64,000 bases of DNA from Streptomyces albus subsp. albus (GCF_000725885.1 NZ_JODR01000006.1:124001-188000), one strand, 5' to 3'. Counted from the first letter of the stretch, positions 52,801 through 59,232 are shown. Notes: generated from the sequence alone by a model not told the origin. Made by a program: numbers and translations.

Positions 52801-55483
52801 ATGCGCCGGGCTCGTCGTGCTGGGCGGGCCCGTCGTGCGGGGCGGTCCCGTCGTCGGGTGCCGGGGCGCCGTGCGTCGCGGTCTGCGTCTCACCCGGTGC
52901 GGACTGCCCCTCCGTGGTGGACGTCGTCCTGGTCGGGGTGGCGTGCGGTACGGCCGCGTCGGCGTCGGTTGCCGACGTGCCGGGGACCGGGGACGACTGC
53001 TGCTGTGTGGCGACCCGCTGGGGTGCCGACGGCATGGCCGGGTCCTCGGGTGTCTGCGCCTGGGGGGAGTCAGCGGTGTTCCCGGTGGCGGTGGCCGTCC
53101 CTGCGGGCTGCCGTCCCCCGGGCCCGCCCCGGCCCGCCCCCGCGGTGCTGGAGGGCGTACCGCTGGTGGCGGCGCTCCCGACGGGCGTGCCGGTGCCCGG
53201 TGCGGCGCCGCCGGTGGTCGGCACGGCACCGGGGACCGGCACGCTCGTGTACGTACCGGTCGTGGACGCCGTATTGGTCGTGGACGCCGTACTGTCCGCG
53301 CCCGTGCCGTCCGCCGTGGACGGACCGCCCGTGTCCGTAGCGCCCGGTGCGGAGGGTCCGCCCGTGGTCGTACTGTCCGCCTTCGTGTCCGTACCGCCCA
53401 CCGGGGACGGGTCGCCGCCGGCGGCGCCATCCGCCGTCGGCTGGTCGGTCGGACCCGTGCCGGACGCCGGAGTCGCATGGTCCGCCGTCGCCCCGCCGGC
53501 CGAGGGCGAGTCGCCTCCGACCGCATCACCCACCGTCGGCGGGATGCCCGGGGCGGTGCCGCTCGCCGGGGACGGGTCCGTACCGGCCGCGGCGGAGCCG
53601 GTGGGGGCGGGGTGGATGGATTCCGTGCTGCCGGTGGTGGGCGGCGGAGCGGACTGCTGCCCGGGCTGCCCCGTACCGCCGGCGGACGGGCCCCCGGTCG
53701 TGGGGACGTTCGACTGGCCGCGTCCGGCCTTGGCGTCGCCCCCGGTCTGCTGGCCGCCGCTGGTGGTGGACACCGGCCGCGGCGCGCCGGCGGAGGTGGA
53801 GGTGGAGGTGGAGGTGCTCTGGGTGGCGGGCGGTGCCGGCGCCTGCCCCACGGTCGCGGTGCCGACGGTGGTCCCGGTGCCCTGTCCCGTCCCGGTGCCC
53901 GGCAGGGCGGGCTCCCCCACCACGGGACCGGTGACGTTGAGCTGTCCGGGATCGGTCACCGGCGGATCGGGCTTGAGGTCGCCGCCGGGTTTCATCGGGT
54001 CGAGGGAGGTCGCCGCGGGGCCTGCGTCGTCGCCGCCCCGGAACCAGGAGAGGGCCTGCCCGGCACCGTCGTAGGCGGCGCCGCCCAGTGCGAGCGTGCC
54101 ACGGGCCAGTCCGCCCATGGCTGCGCCGGCCAGGAAGGAGCCGCCGTCGACGCTGAACTCCCCCTCGAAGACGGCGGCGACGGTGCCCTCCGTCAGGACG
54201 TTGGTGACGCCGTCCATCAGGGTGCCGGTGGTGAACTCCAGGGCGCTGTGCCGCCAGCCGCCGGGCGGGGTGTCCAGCACCTTCGCCAGGCTGTCCGGCA
54301 CATCCCGGGCCAGGGTGTGGGCGGCCTGCCGGTCGAGGCCGGCGGCGCGGGCCAGTTCACCGAGCCGGTCCTTGACCAGATCCCGGGACGCCGCGTCGTT
54401 GCCCCAGCCGGTGCTGAGGGTCTTGGCCCAGTCGTGGCCGAGCCTGCCGGCCGCGCCGTCGGGGAGCACCGGGGAGAGGTGTTTGTCGAAGACCTTGGCG
54501 ACGTTCTTGGCGAACGTCTGGGTCACGTCGTCGGGCACACCGTCCTTGTACAGGCCCTTGGAGAAGTGGGCGTGGACGTCGGTGAGGACCCCGCCGAGGT
54601 CGTCGGCGAAGCGTTCGGCGTCCTGGTGCGGAAGGCCGAGCGGCCCGGTCGCGGACTTCGCGTCGGGTGCGGCGGCGTGGGAGGCGGCCGTCTTCCCGGG
54701 CCGGCTCGCGGCGGCCTTCCCCACGTCGGCGGGCAGAGGGCCGGTGAACACGTCCCGCAGGGATTTGCCCAGTGTCTGCTTGACGCCGGACCCGATCTGG
54801 TTGCCGAGCCACTTGGCGAACGCCATCCCGGCGGCGTCCAGCGGGGCCGCGATGGCGCCGCCGATGGCCCCGGCCGCGGCGGACTGGCCGACCAGGTCCC
54901 AGTCGATCGTGTCGCGGTGGCCCTTGTCGATCTGGATGGCCTGGACGAGGAGTTCCAGCGCGGTCTCGACGCCGGCGCCGATGGCGCTCTGCGCGGCGAT
55001 GGCGAAGACGACCCGGCGCAGCAGGGCGAGGATGACCGACCGGGTGGCGAGGAACCGCATGCTGAGCATGGCGGCGAAGGCAGGCCCGAGGAAGTAGGTG
55101 AAGGCCGCCGAGACGAGGAACTCCACGAACATGGAGACGAGTTCCATGATGGCGGCCAGTTTGGAGTGCTCCACGTCGACGCCGGTGGCGTGGGCGACCT
55201 CGGACAGTTGCAGCGACTGGGAGGCGCCGGCCTCCAGCGCGGGGGCCTCACCGTTGTCGAGCTTGCCGACGAGCTTGAGGAACGCCTGTGCGGCGGCCCC
55301 TTCGAACTCCTCGCCGACGCGGCCGGACACCTCGGTGAGGGCTTCCTGGAGCGCCCGGTAGTCCTCGGCGATGAGCACGTAGAGCTCCGCCACCCGGAAC
55401 AGTTCGTCCTCGTTGGCGGTGGGCCAGTCGAGCCCCAGGAAGTTGAGGAAGCCCACCAGCTCGTCGGGGGGCATCAGCGCCAC
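40850..55483 (-). CDS. Giant type VII secretion-associated polymorphic toxin (4,877 aa) with papain-like deamidase domain
   Basis: Residues 1-105 are a WXG100/CpnT-like helical domain ('FLNFLGLDWPTANEDEL', 'AAAQAFLKLVGKL'). Residues about 108-235 contain several hydrophobic helices. About 500-920 is Thr/Pro/Gly/Ala linker. About 930-1150 is a papain-like toxin (glutamine deamidase, Tox-PL) domain with C1021 ('NCVDAARSF'), H1123 ('GGSHAVNAVNHHG') and D1138 ('YWIDAQHG'). About 1650-3260 holds six spaced beta-rich Gly/Ser modules. About 3640-3800 is an OTU-like stretch lacking Cys. About 3950-4877 is helical. By eye the only cysteines are C1021 and C1433. GTG 55483 has GAGAGGT upstream. Related giants of streptomycetes sit beside ESX genes; cleavage or deamidation of a host or rival protein is inferred. 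No immunity gene is obvious. Confidence 0.85.
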   Translation of the reverse strand: MALMPPDELVGFLNFLGLDWPTANEDELFRVAELYVLIAEDYRALQEALTEVSGRVGEEFEGAAAQAFLKLVGKLDNGEAPALEAGASQSLQLSEVAHATGVDVEHSKLAAIMELVSMFVEFLVSAAFTYFLGPAFAAMLSMRFLATRSVILALLRRVVFAIAAQSAIGAGVETALELLVQAIQIDKGHRDTIDWDLVGQSAAAGAIGGAIAAPLDAAGMAFAKWLGNQIGSGVKQTLGKSLRDVFTGPLPADVGKAAASRPGKTAASHAAAPDAKSATGPLGLPHQDAERFADDLGGVLTDVHAHFSKGLYKDGVPDDVTQTFAKNVAKVFDKHLSPVLPDGAAGRLGHDWAKTLSTGWGNDAASRDLVKDRLGELARAAGLDRQAAHTLARDVPDSLAKVLDTPPGGWRHSALEFTTGTLMDGVTNVLTEGTVAAVFEGEFSVDGGSFLAGAAMGGLARGTLALGGAAYDGAGQALSWFRGGDDAGPAATSLDPMKPGGDLKPDPPVTDPGQLNVTGPVVGEPALPGTGTGQGTGTTVGTATVGQAPAPPATQSTSTSTSTSAGAPRPVSTTSGGQQTGGDAKAGRGQSNVPTTGGPSAGGTGQPGQQSAPPPTTGSTESIHPAPTGSAAAGTDPSPASGTAPGIPPTVGDAVGGDSPSAGGATADHATPASGTGPTDQPTADGAAGGDPSPVGGTDTKADSTTTGGPSAPGATDTGGPSTADGTGADSTASTTNTASTTGTYTSVPVPGAVPTTGGAAPGTGTPVGSAATSGTPSSTAGAGRGGPGGRQPAGTATATGNTADSPQAQTPEDPAMPSAPQRVATQQQSSPVPGTSATDADAAVPHATPTRTTSTTEGQSAPGETQTATHGAPAPDDGTAPHDGPAQHDEPGASASTDESASHTTEETTGPPPADDPAQGPPGPLLPPLHGIRDYGTDSHLVRPSRRDQWELERVFPKERDGSYRRYPDPRGSTFGQTGATRWFNRLRTGNLLGPTFGSAEWVQRLNGPWLNSAGRTANCVDAARSFLASWYGRPTVAAPVRTRSDGPLVRPEPESVSLSRTERWLGAQWRSHAPGTESHGPGTAGRDEPGAVWDALGGELTAHGHGSAAIVVFRRPDGGSHAVNAVNHHGTVYWIDAQHGRVAARPDFDGTAFLSIVLGPDGKPLPTVPPGGPQTGTATVGPPVPRPTTSSLPTDSTPPSSSGTPLVPAPERLLADLGTTTGSGGRGWGLRPFWKRTDSSQAAENHEMQAIQPERTANEQRQPADASTDDTHQGFAASVKKGLLGKWWSRTGGETGASGSAATASGPAPAAPPAVNAAALNARVQRMVDRLPNAHTAQTATGTAAHDGPENQQEAAGGPATTNDGGPQDRPLTAEEQHAWVEYLVGLPASDETETAGHRLKQHVLDEWRTRNGTPQDEEPGLGVPGPGVPCPSTLPPRTPAPVTTVGTQGELRQAAYDFLHRLQRQTVLAQDDAAAGAATDTGGGHVTLPLDLLETDRPSWVRPVEEAPPFVADDHVMEDGVRLPRSVLPLQGPAVHLRSASDVARRLVDGLHPAPADRDALLQRLVTELEKRPASVLSTSHEPAGTGEPGGGSAHNGSPVTGDGGLLLPYTTADGQTRFLQVTGHNFGDYTRYAPAGKLVVDETTRWVDDDSSGHAHSTTYNVAPSVNAVPGSGLTALGGVEGGVSRTTADSTVHHDKLQTTKAVRGKSGAHLYVNDMYYEGRALSLSRDGQLVGDGEPTRLVAHGGFRYTVPDDMTRLPDEYAQAARGLPDSIDLAKNDLPEVVTVDRVHPPAGLLAWMITTAGQHTGGAPLSAKALDEIVTSLSPATLRTRFPAAARQDQHTSLNLAERIGHFTYRVVPVREGTTRLNTVAAEIRQTTAGVRSTDFGRDTSTGLSAGVKGGPVEDNPLMRVGGWLGIKLSSTVRTSTSVTVEDQRQYGLSDKGVQGLYRVPFRLEVSYTPPEQLMPGARSRAHTDTVAPTWQGDGEAVLRVPLVEARLRSTTPLDPNLLVAQQEIHQQDGTRSETANNGQQPPGFREPDRPQAFTLSPPRLDITHSPRLESRFRTNTDQGGNDGSANRWSDPLLPVHEQILRALRETPETRRLVELPWGRGHRFRRGVRELAYHSLPSRFRPRRPMLMVSGKRLVAVLNSWQIQNRLHLRGLDQHIPRLLAAEREELLSEAQRRERGESGTGTAAASPWVQALVLRNSSWLRTTEAVVRVRLSDVGDVQYVGLQKDLQNRNNAASASGWSRSRTVDNEVSASGHLEASFKFANARAGLSIDGQYAAHSGRNTSTGQKAGSEHAIVPAVRSHEYAWDAQLEVSVEYRTEFVMWRRLRALTRIGTNPQWHEAVLGDETNAIAVPVRLTALHPDSTMPVRSRPAPLMTGPAADVTENSSDAGVREHTPDTDIQPDADQAGPSTENNDDVRTAGDDIAAADDNTGTADDAGQDDAPQGGTGEPALTWKGVRHVTVYNDHGPRLVQAAGELIERLGIGTLTSRGLRQTGSEESLTVEGFFPHGQNQHLDAMAEGGKEFRIVLHDVRDHEVVVRYKATVHGLHAVEVYDAGVTTERTASGGQTVSGSRSGGSSRGVGAGVTAMGTRFSGAPGAVTSVGSGALRTGAEWYSGTEHASSLSVASTVKEYNGAPKVRVAARITYTVEVERESHLLQWGSPTVDATFELVDGHEMLLDLVDARRLGLVDDLFTMLKPNPEHGWQPMALWHSEGGPGPASFTSVQGSVDATTAMRTVIRGLEEELSSSQVAALERGIRQSLEPDAVRGHYLQLTHGGVLLESVGLPGAVTLELVPMSRRFLGQRVLDVEDERNITVTTEDKTLSGSRVRSGASGGAVVNAGGNGSDGSTGSEVNAGAPAAAATHTAGGSGRQSSAVADTKLPTLAANGLHGEFAVTHRIRLTYHRPGARPLRFTSGDIEGLTELHPWTLVQPHAQQGETPPSASGGSRRTDADVRAGDDAPTATGGGSTQPQTDPTGTGTNPPQPGAGTPQPGAGVQHDDGPAQAARRERLTKALLHETSVVLDIAQPDRVTDGLIRRLDEYLSRAGRTAQADDNGQGGEQQGRARRTTEADDNAPVPSAGNTRLTRPDTDVGLRLRRQFGFRFLRDLMRQALAGDTHGGGYEPPPLHSQQRTLDLTVQPRVWAKPTDFRIVHVVNNFKTEDHLRDTRSGQQGAATSRGAAGNAGAQGRQGMGTTSGMLPQGGGVLGGGSSDSAQLGSKSDTVADRNTKPHEERRFLVEVPLDWHLDATSRRRGITSAVHHVNPMRLLPRGQAPDPGTPAARGHAYILVTERVLKDSGLLDDLAGTPRYEATMRAFDEVKAAEERVAKVLDAYEAANRRTGEVLRELHAFSADEPSETPPRQRYQALLERLVGAAMHRSELYGEYQELDGHLAAVKRRASWRLDVLTGRRRDDTPEPEVPERPETPPKRLPYERWNGDGSRSEPLAEDTYEPLPPPPGLDGVTAGDLLWQPTNRDHRARVNNYRQDVLDQALSLVRHRLENELAELRRDGGNPELLSLRELELDYVTRHLDGEHTRDPQDPTRLARPDVISQEQYTADRSAHRTESVTVEPERVTIRTGTGTGARQTVYRIEPPGEHGATLPDALARSRQADSTGTAGQTEDSQAVRDGLADALGTYLARLSPREQVDVLTPSTNTPGHFSREDAEWLAGRLGDELTDEWRNELMHMGSLNSNVPLPFAVRTELMRRQLTRQADEEHPSPHLVPALFAERYGVRVRIVRQTQDGGYTSDVHVPAEFTGTAEAAVLYRDGRVHALVREHAPDVTETDGGGPPHHSKDRDNPPDGSQGPGEKERPAQGPPGTGPAPSAPAPVSATQDTGPAPGTDKKRTQRQSVEDWVDSVLNPVVRIDSLVTVTHAPAGDAGVNAQGGGNESSDAGDRGGDTTGTTGGGRGGGHSGGEGGDDGRNGDGDEGRRGHDGDGGGNRSAHGGTVPAPDAETVAAAADALGVTARGGSPQLLARLFPRDLTALVVERDWLRRNGLSHRGAGPSGPVWPGEQWRDHMRRTLDDLGLHTAGDWAALDRLVAEGSPLLDRDTHGGEGGLGSTVWARASRFAGAFGTSLIELGRHREEGGPTHLVERLHRLVAGQDLPHGAGPGSLGVTALGELRGRLEHESARSLLERYPWAGNVLRSLSQEELRRELNQQLPQLSDDVLGAVVAQWAQTQRERDADPYTDHEPQAAQPPSYPHDLLEAARQVPPGYPHGTSPETDEPWQRPAPRPTGPPPHYREEPGGSDSEDEDTHGTDSTGQPGTDSPAARPAELLDHWSLWPGHLAGDETLALAAFHAAYDIAEESRPRAEDVLRASAAALGLTDPADRAWLYRMVADPAVAGPGDLTRQDWPARSRWLAPGQFFWVLHHVIGVSGVSVAELRELPFDEQLTRLDSVRAEMEWSQPGEQFASLQQALPAERHGWDGAVRSIRHWWNTFLGNYSSGLAPEVRPQSDLWLTLSRTEDPFGELARTAEDLGLSIGQSAYAAALGQAAGWDPGSWFLLRALRNDVQNALADQQPAQTYVQELREHLDGLGLRLEQRLFSNLVSSRLDITELEDFVQHLTAHGEDASRILLGPQRELAARLDTWWAERFGVSVPELHQLRSEPWFDTAQLRLLSVGLDLPAPAPLLPLAREWQTVPWGLMVLMEPFSPQEVGEFFADQSIHEAVRRAAGQLLSQLDVHLMPDDPVHQEALRRVTQTVVAVDDPAVWNEVAARESEPLRRPMDLPALAAALQLPDHTALLAVERRWGGAPQGLLRLARETDERTVREAVLTGGVNTMVHHWAVAEFARLPGTALDPDSDAYWDALDRVGTVLVLDGPDAARAEAARLVQGNPPAGEGSGTDRPPGQAPPGPDDS
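45700..50530 (-). repeat. Six divergent beta-rich Gly/Ser modules inside the giant protein
   Basis: Modules centre near 50400, 49720, 48620, 47630, 46870 and 45850. Each has charged 'T-x-x-R/D' residues, a Gly/Ser/Ala stretch of 50-70 residues (for example 'TVSGSRSGGSSRGVGAG', 'TLSGSRVRSGASGG', 'STGLSAGVKGG'), then a strand pair such as 'VRVAARITYTVEVE', 'FAVTHRIRLTYHRPG', 'AWDAQLEVSVEYRTEF' or 'YRVPFRLEVSY'. They are too diverged to see at DNA level. Confidence 0.55.
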
Positions 55484-55506
55484 GGGCGGTTACCTCTCGT
55501 GCGTGT

Positions 55507-55640
55507 GGTCCGGCGTCATGGGTCCGGCGTCTCGATCCGGCGGCTTCGTCCGGCGTCATGGCCCGGCTTGGTGGTCCGGCGACTTGGTCCGGCCTCGGGG
55601 TCCGGCAACCCGGCCCGGTCCGGGGTCCGGTGTGCCGGTC
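55507..55640. repeat. Imperfect tandem repeat, 12-14 bp unit
   Basis: About ten copies of a unit close to GGTCCGGCGNCTT run through most of the 221-bp gap between the small helical gene (stop 55705) and the giant gene (start 55483). No gene is seen in the gap. Confidence 0.6.
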
Positions 55641-55704
55641 GGGCGTCCCTCCGGACGGCAGTGGCCCGCGGCTGCCCCCGGTGGGGCGGTCCGCGGCTGT
55701 CCGC

Positions 55705-56028
55705 TCAGTCCGGGAGCCAGCCCTTCGCCTTCTCCCCGGCGTCCTGCTCCGCTGCGTCGAACAGCTTCAACGCGCCCTGTCCGCCGTCCCCCGCCTGCTG
55801 CGTGACCAGGGCGATCAGCTTGTTGAGGTGTTCATGTGTGCGGGAGCCGGGCTCCACGACGTTGGACTGGTACGTCTCGGCGATCTCGTCGCCGTGGCCG
55901 CCGGCCGAGGAGTTGAGCTGTTCCAGTTCGGCGAGGTGTTCGGCGAGCAGGCGCACCCGTGTGCCGATCTCCGGGTACTGCGCCATCAGGGAGTTGAGGT
56001 TTCCGCCGACGTGGATCCGGTCAGTCAT
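55705..56028 (-). CDS. Small helical ESX-locus protein
   Basis: A 107-residue, mostly helical protein ('NLNSLMAQYPEIGTRVRLLAEHLAELEQL', 'HEHLNKLIALVTQQAG'). No WxG motif is visible. It starts at ATG 56028, overlapping the YbaB-like gene by 8 bp. Size and place suggest a WXG100-like secretion partner or chaperone for the giant protein that follows. Confidence 0.7.
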   Translation of the reverse strand: MTDRIHVGGNLNSLMAQYPEIGTRVRLLAEHLAELEQLNSSAGGHGDEIAETYQSNVVEPGSRTHEHLNKLIALVTQQAGDGGQGALKLFDAAEQDAGEKAKGWLPD

Positions 56029-56464
56029 CGGTCTCGTCCTCCGGGTCCCGGGGCCAGCGGGTCGATTCCGGGCCGGCCTTCTCCTCGGCCGCGGCGTGCA
56101 GTTGCTCCACGACCTTGCCGATCTCCGTCCCACCGAGCATGGAGGCGCGCAGCCGTTCACCGAAGCCCGTCATCGGCGACAGCGTGGAGAAGACTTCCGC
56201 GCGGGCCTTCTTACGGGCCTCCTCCAGCGCTTCGACCAGAGTGCGGCCCAGCTCGGCCGGGGCCATGGTGCGGTAGGCCTCGGTGTGGAAGGTGATGTCA
56301 CGAACTTCCGACTGTGCGCCCACCACCACGGTGACCATGCGGTTCTTGGACGTGACCGACACCGTCTTCTTCGCCAGAGCCCGCTGGGCGTCGAGCAGGC
56401 GCTCCCGTTGTTCGCGGAGCTGCGACATCGCCTCGTCCACCTGCTCCTGGAATGCGGAACTCAT
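56021..56464 (-). CDS. YbaB/EbfC-family nucleoid-associated-like protein
   Basis: A 147-residue protein with the YbaB pattern: N-terminal coiled helix 'QEQVDEAMSQLREQRERLLDAQRALA', central strands 'KNRMVTVVVGAQSEVRDITFHTEAYR', and C-terminal helix 'ELGRTLVEALEEARKKARAEVF'. YbaB-like genes are common in actinomycete ESX loci; their role there is unknown. Its ribosome site lies in the GAGGAGGAGAGG tract at the apparent end of the upstream gene. Confidence 0.82.
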   Translation of the reverse strand: MSSAFQEQVDEAMSQLREQRERLLDAQRALAKKTVSVTSKNRMVTVVVGAQSEVRDITFHTEAYRTMAPAELGRTLVEALEEARKKARAEVFSTLSPMTGFGERLRASMLGGTEIGKVVEQLHAAAEEKAGPESTRWPRDPEDETDD

Positions 56465-58823
56465 CCGGCGACCTCTCCTCCTCGTCGTCCCACAGCGCCG
56501 GGGTGCCCGCGCCGATCACCCCCGGCACGCTCTCCTGGTAGGCGCCCCAGGTTTCCTCGTCCTCGTCCAGCCACGTCTTGCGCTGGCGTTCGTTGCCTCC
56601 TGACGCGGCACCGGGTGCGCCGCCCATGCCGCCCATGGGTGGCATCCCGCCCATCGGCGGCATGCCACCGGGGTAGCCGCCGCCTTGGCCTCCGGTGCGC
56701 GGGGACGGGGGACCGTCGGCGAGGGCGGCTGTGCCGTCGCCGACGGTGGCGTATGCGGCCTTCTGCTGGGCGAGGGTGCCTCCGGAGGAGAGCGCCTTCT
56801 CGCTCATGCCGGCACCGGTCTGCAGGGTGCGCCCGTCGTGGGTGAGGGCTGTGCCGTCCGGGGAGACGGAGTGCAGGGTGACGCCGTCACCGGAGGTCTT
56901 GATGCGCGACGGGGGCGGCGGGGAGAGGTCGATGCCGGTCCGGTGGGTGCCCTCACCCGTTTTGTGGTCCTGCTCCCACTCGTCCTCGTCGAAGTCCCAG
57001 TCCGGGATGTGGTTGCTGAGGCCGGGCCGGATGTCCGGGCTGCCGCTGCCGGACACCAGGTGCGCGCCGTCGGGCACCTCCAGGGGCTTGCCGTGGCTGT
57101 CGGTCAGCAGTTCCCCGTTGGGCCCGGTGACGGTGCCGTCGTCGTTGATCTCGGAGCCCTGCGGCACGGTCAGCGGTTTTCCGTCCGGTCCGGTGACGGG
57201 CTTCCCGTCTCCGTCCACCACGGAGAGGGCGGGGGTCAGGCTGGACCCTTCGGGCACGACCAGATCGCCGCCGGAGCCGTTCTTGACCGTCTTCCCCGAG
57301 GGGGTGGTGACGGTGCCGTTGCCGTTGATCACGGAGCCGTGCGGCACGGTGACGGGGACGCCGTTCTCGTCCAGCACCGGGTTGCCGTCCTGGTCGAGCA
57401 CCTGCTGGAGACCGCCGCCACCGGGACCGCCGCCGAGGCCACCGTCCATGCCGCCGAGGCCACCGCCCATGCCGTCGAGCGACACCGAGCTGCCGGTGCC
57501 ACCGCCTGCCCCGGGCCCGCCGCCGCCCAGTGGGGAGCCGCCCGGGTTCAGGGTGCTGTTCGCGCCGGGGCCCAGAAGCCCTTCGCCGCCGCCGTCGCCG
57601 AGGCCGCCCAGCCCGGACGTGGGGCCGCCGATGTCGGTGATGCCGGCCTTGCCCGTGCCCTCTCCCCCGCCGTCCCCGAGCCCGTCGAGTCCCGTCCCCC
57701 CGGTCGGGCCGGAGCTGTCCGTGCCGGGTGGCTCGACGCCGCTGCCCTTCGTCTGGTCGAGGACATCCTTCATGATGTCGTCTGCGGTCTTGCCGGCGTC
57801 CTGCTTGACCTTGTCCAGGTCCTGGTCGCCGGTGGGGCCACCGCCTCCACCGGTGCCGAACTGGCTGATCTGCGACGGCATCTGGCTGATCGCGTTCCCG
57901 TAGGCGCCGTGCAGGGCCTGCATGACGGTGTCGGCGGGTCCGTTCAGCATGGTGGCGGCGTTGCCCCGCCACACGCGTTTGGCCTCGGACTGCACCCGGT
58001 CCCAGAACTCCTGGGTGGTGGGGTCACCGAACGGGCTCGTGACCTTCGGCGAGTCGGTGTCCAGCTGCTCCATGTGGGCGCCCTGCATGGCGTTGCGCAG
58101 GGCCACCATGGTGGCGTTCACCGGCCAGGCGAGATTCTCCCCGTGCTCGTTGGGGGTGTTCACCCAGTCGGTGTAGACCTTGTGCAGGCCGACCAGTGCC
58201 TTGTGCAGGTCCTGCCGGGCCTTGTCGACCGCCGCCGCGATGTCGTGGGTGCCCAACGTCTCGTTGCGGATGAGCATCAACTGGGAGCTGTAGTGCTCCA
58301 GTTTGGCCTTCGCCGCCGCGGCGGCCCGGCCTTGCCACCCGGAGCTCTCCTCGTCGAGCCGCTGCGCGAGCTGGTACATCGCCTGCTGCGCCTGTTCGAG
58401 CAGGGCCTGCACACCGCGGATCGTGTTGCCCGCGGTGTCGAAGCTGCCCACGCTGGTGGTGTCGTTGCCGCGCACCGTCTCGATCAGCGGCAGCAGGATC
58501 TCGTCCGCCTGGTGCATGAACGAGGAGTAGGTGCCGGGCCCCTCCAGCGCCTTCCAGTCCATGTTGACGCCGATGACGTACTGGTACGGATGGCTGGTGC
58601 TGCTGTATTCGGTGGTGACGGTGTAGGTGTAGTTGAACGACCACCACACGTCCCAGCTGCCGCCCGCGTTGGCGTCGCCGGAGGCGCCGAAGGCGTTGTG
58701 GTGCACTCCGGCGTCGGCGAACCAGCTCTGACCGCCGTCGGCGGCGGCCTCGTCGATGCTGACGACCTGCTGGCTGCTGGGGGCGAAGACCTTGAGGGCC
58801 TGTTCCCAGTTCCACGTGGGCAT
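56298..58823 (-). CDS. Large ESX-locus secreted protein (helical W-x-G domain plus Gly-rich repeats)
   Basis: An 841-residue protein. Residues about 85-320 are helical with 'EESSGWQGRAAAAAKAKL' (W-x-G turn) and a second such turn 'RVWRGNAATML'. About 330-500 is Gly-rich. Two 55-residue units follow ('DQDGNPVLDENGVPVTVPHGS...' and 'DGDGKPVTGPDGKPLTVPQGS...'), then a Pro/Gly/Met tail. It resembles T7SS substrates of the PPE type. The last about 60 codons (56298-56480) run through the start of the YbaB gene in another frame and look non-coding; a 2-nt change in GAGGAGGAGAGG would end the protein 'DDEEEVAG' with a stop overlapping the YbaB ATG, so the true end may be near 56462. Confidence 0.72.
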   Translation of the reverse strand: MPTWNWEQALKVFAPSSQQVVSIDEAAADGGQSWFADAGVHHNAFGASGDANAGGSWDVWWSFNYTYTVTTEYSSTSHPYQYVIGVNMDWKALEGPGTYSSFMHQADEILLPLIETVRGNDTTSVGSFDTAGNTIRGVQALLEQAQQAMYQLAQRLDEESSGWQGRAAAAAKAKLEHYSSQLMLIRNETLGTHDIAAAVDKARQDLHKALVGLHKVYTDWVNTPNEHGENLAWPVNATMVALRNAMQGAHMEQLDTDSPKVTSPFGDPTTQEFWDRVQSEAKRVWRGNAATMLNGPADTVMQALHGAYGNAISQMPSQISQFGTGGGGGPTGDQDLDKVKQDAGKTADDIMKDVLDQTKGSGVEPPGTDSSGPTGGTGLDGLGDGGGEGTGKAGITDIGGPTSGLGGLGDGGGEGLLGPGANSTLNPGGSPLGGGGPGAGGGTGSSVSLDGMGGGLGGMDGGLGGGPGGGGLQQVLDQDGNPVLDENGVPVTVPHGSVINGNGTVTTPSGKTVKNGSGGDLVVPEGSSLTPALSVVDGDGKPVTGPDGKPLTVPQGSEINDDGTVTGPNGELLTDSHGKPLEVPDGAHLVSGSGSPDIRPGLSNHIPDWDFDEDEWEQDHKTGEGTHRTGIDLSPPPPSRIKTSGDGVTLHSVSPDGTALTHDGRTLQTGAGMSEKALSSGGTLAQQKAAYATVGDGTAALADGPPSPRTGGQGGGYPGGMPPMGGMPPMGGMGGAPGAASGGNERQRKTWLDEDEETWGAYQESVPGVIGAGTPALWDDEEERSPDEFRIPGAGGRGDVAAPRTTGAPARRPAGSGEEDGVGHVQEPHGHRGGGRTVGSS

Positions 58824-58896
58824 CCGGTGTGTTCACTCCGGTGAGGGGCGGGCGGCGGGCTGGGCCGGGGAGGGGGACGGTGGCGATGGGGCGGCG

Positions 58897-59232
58897 TCAG
58901 AGGTTCCGGACCATCTCCAGGGCCGCGTCCTCGCTGCGGTCCGCCAGCTCGGACGCGGTTTTGACGACGGCGGAGGCGTGGTTCAGCCCCTCGATGAAGT
59001 CCTCCAGCGCCTTGGCCAGCTCCTGGGAGACGCCGGCGAACTTCTCCTTGAGCGCCTTGGCGTTGTCCATGGCATCACTGCCCGGCAGCAGGCTGAGGCT
59101 GCGGTCCGCGAACTCGGTGATGCGCTGATACGCCTCCGCCTGCTGCGCCGTCGAGACATTCTCGGCGAGCTGGTCCAGCAGCGCCTGGATGGTGCCGTCG
59201 TCCTTGACGATCTTGCCGTCGTGTGAACTCAC
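58897..59232 (-). CDS. Small WXG100-like protein
   Basis: A 111-residue all-helical protein: 'TIQALLDQLAENVSTAQQAEAYQRITEFADRSL' and 'LKEKFAGVSQELAKALEDFIEGLNHASAVV' would form a hairpin of EsxA/B size, but no W-x-G is seen. GTG 59232 with GGAGAGGG upstream. It is one of three consecutive small helical genes typical of ESX substrates. Confidence 0.72.
   Translation of the reverse strand: MSSHDGKIVKDDGTIQALLDQLAENVSTAQQAEAYQRITEFADRSLSLLPGSDAMDNAKALKEKFAGVSQELAKALEDFIEGLNHASAVVKTASELADRSEDAALEMVRNL

Noticed and set aside
50054..56845. A 2,263-codon open frame on the plus strand opposite the giant gene
   Set aside because: High-GC DNA leaves long open frames antisense to real genes. The minus-strand translation has recognisable domains and a catalytic triad; this one is Arg/Gly/Val-rich without domains and crosses several minus-strand genes.
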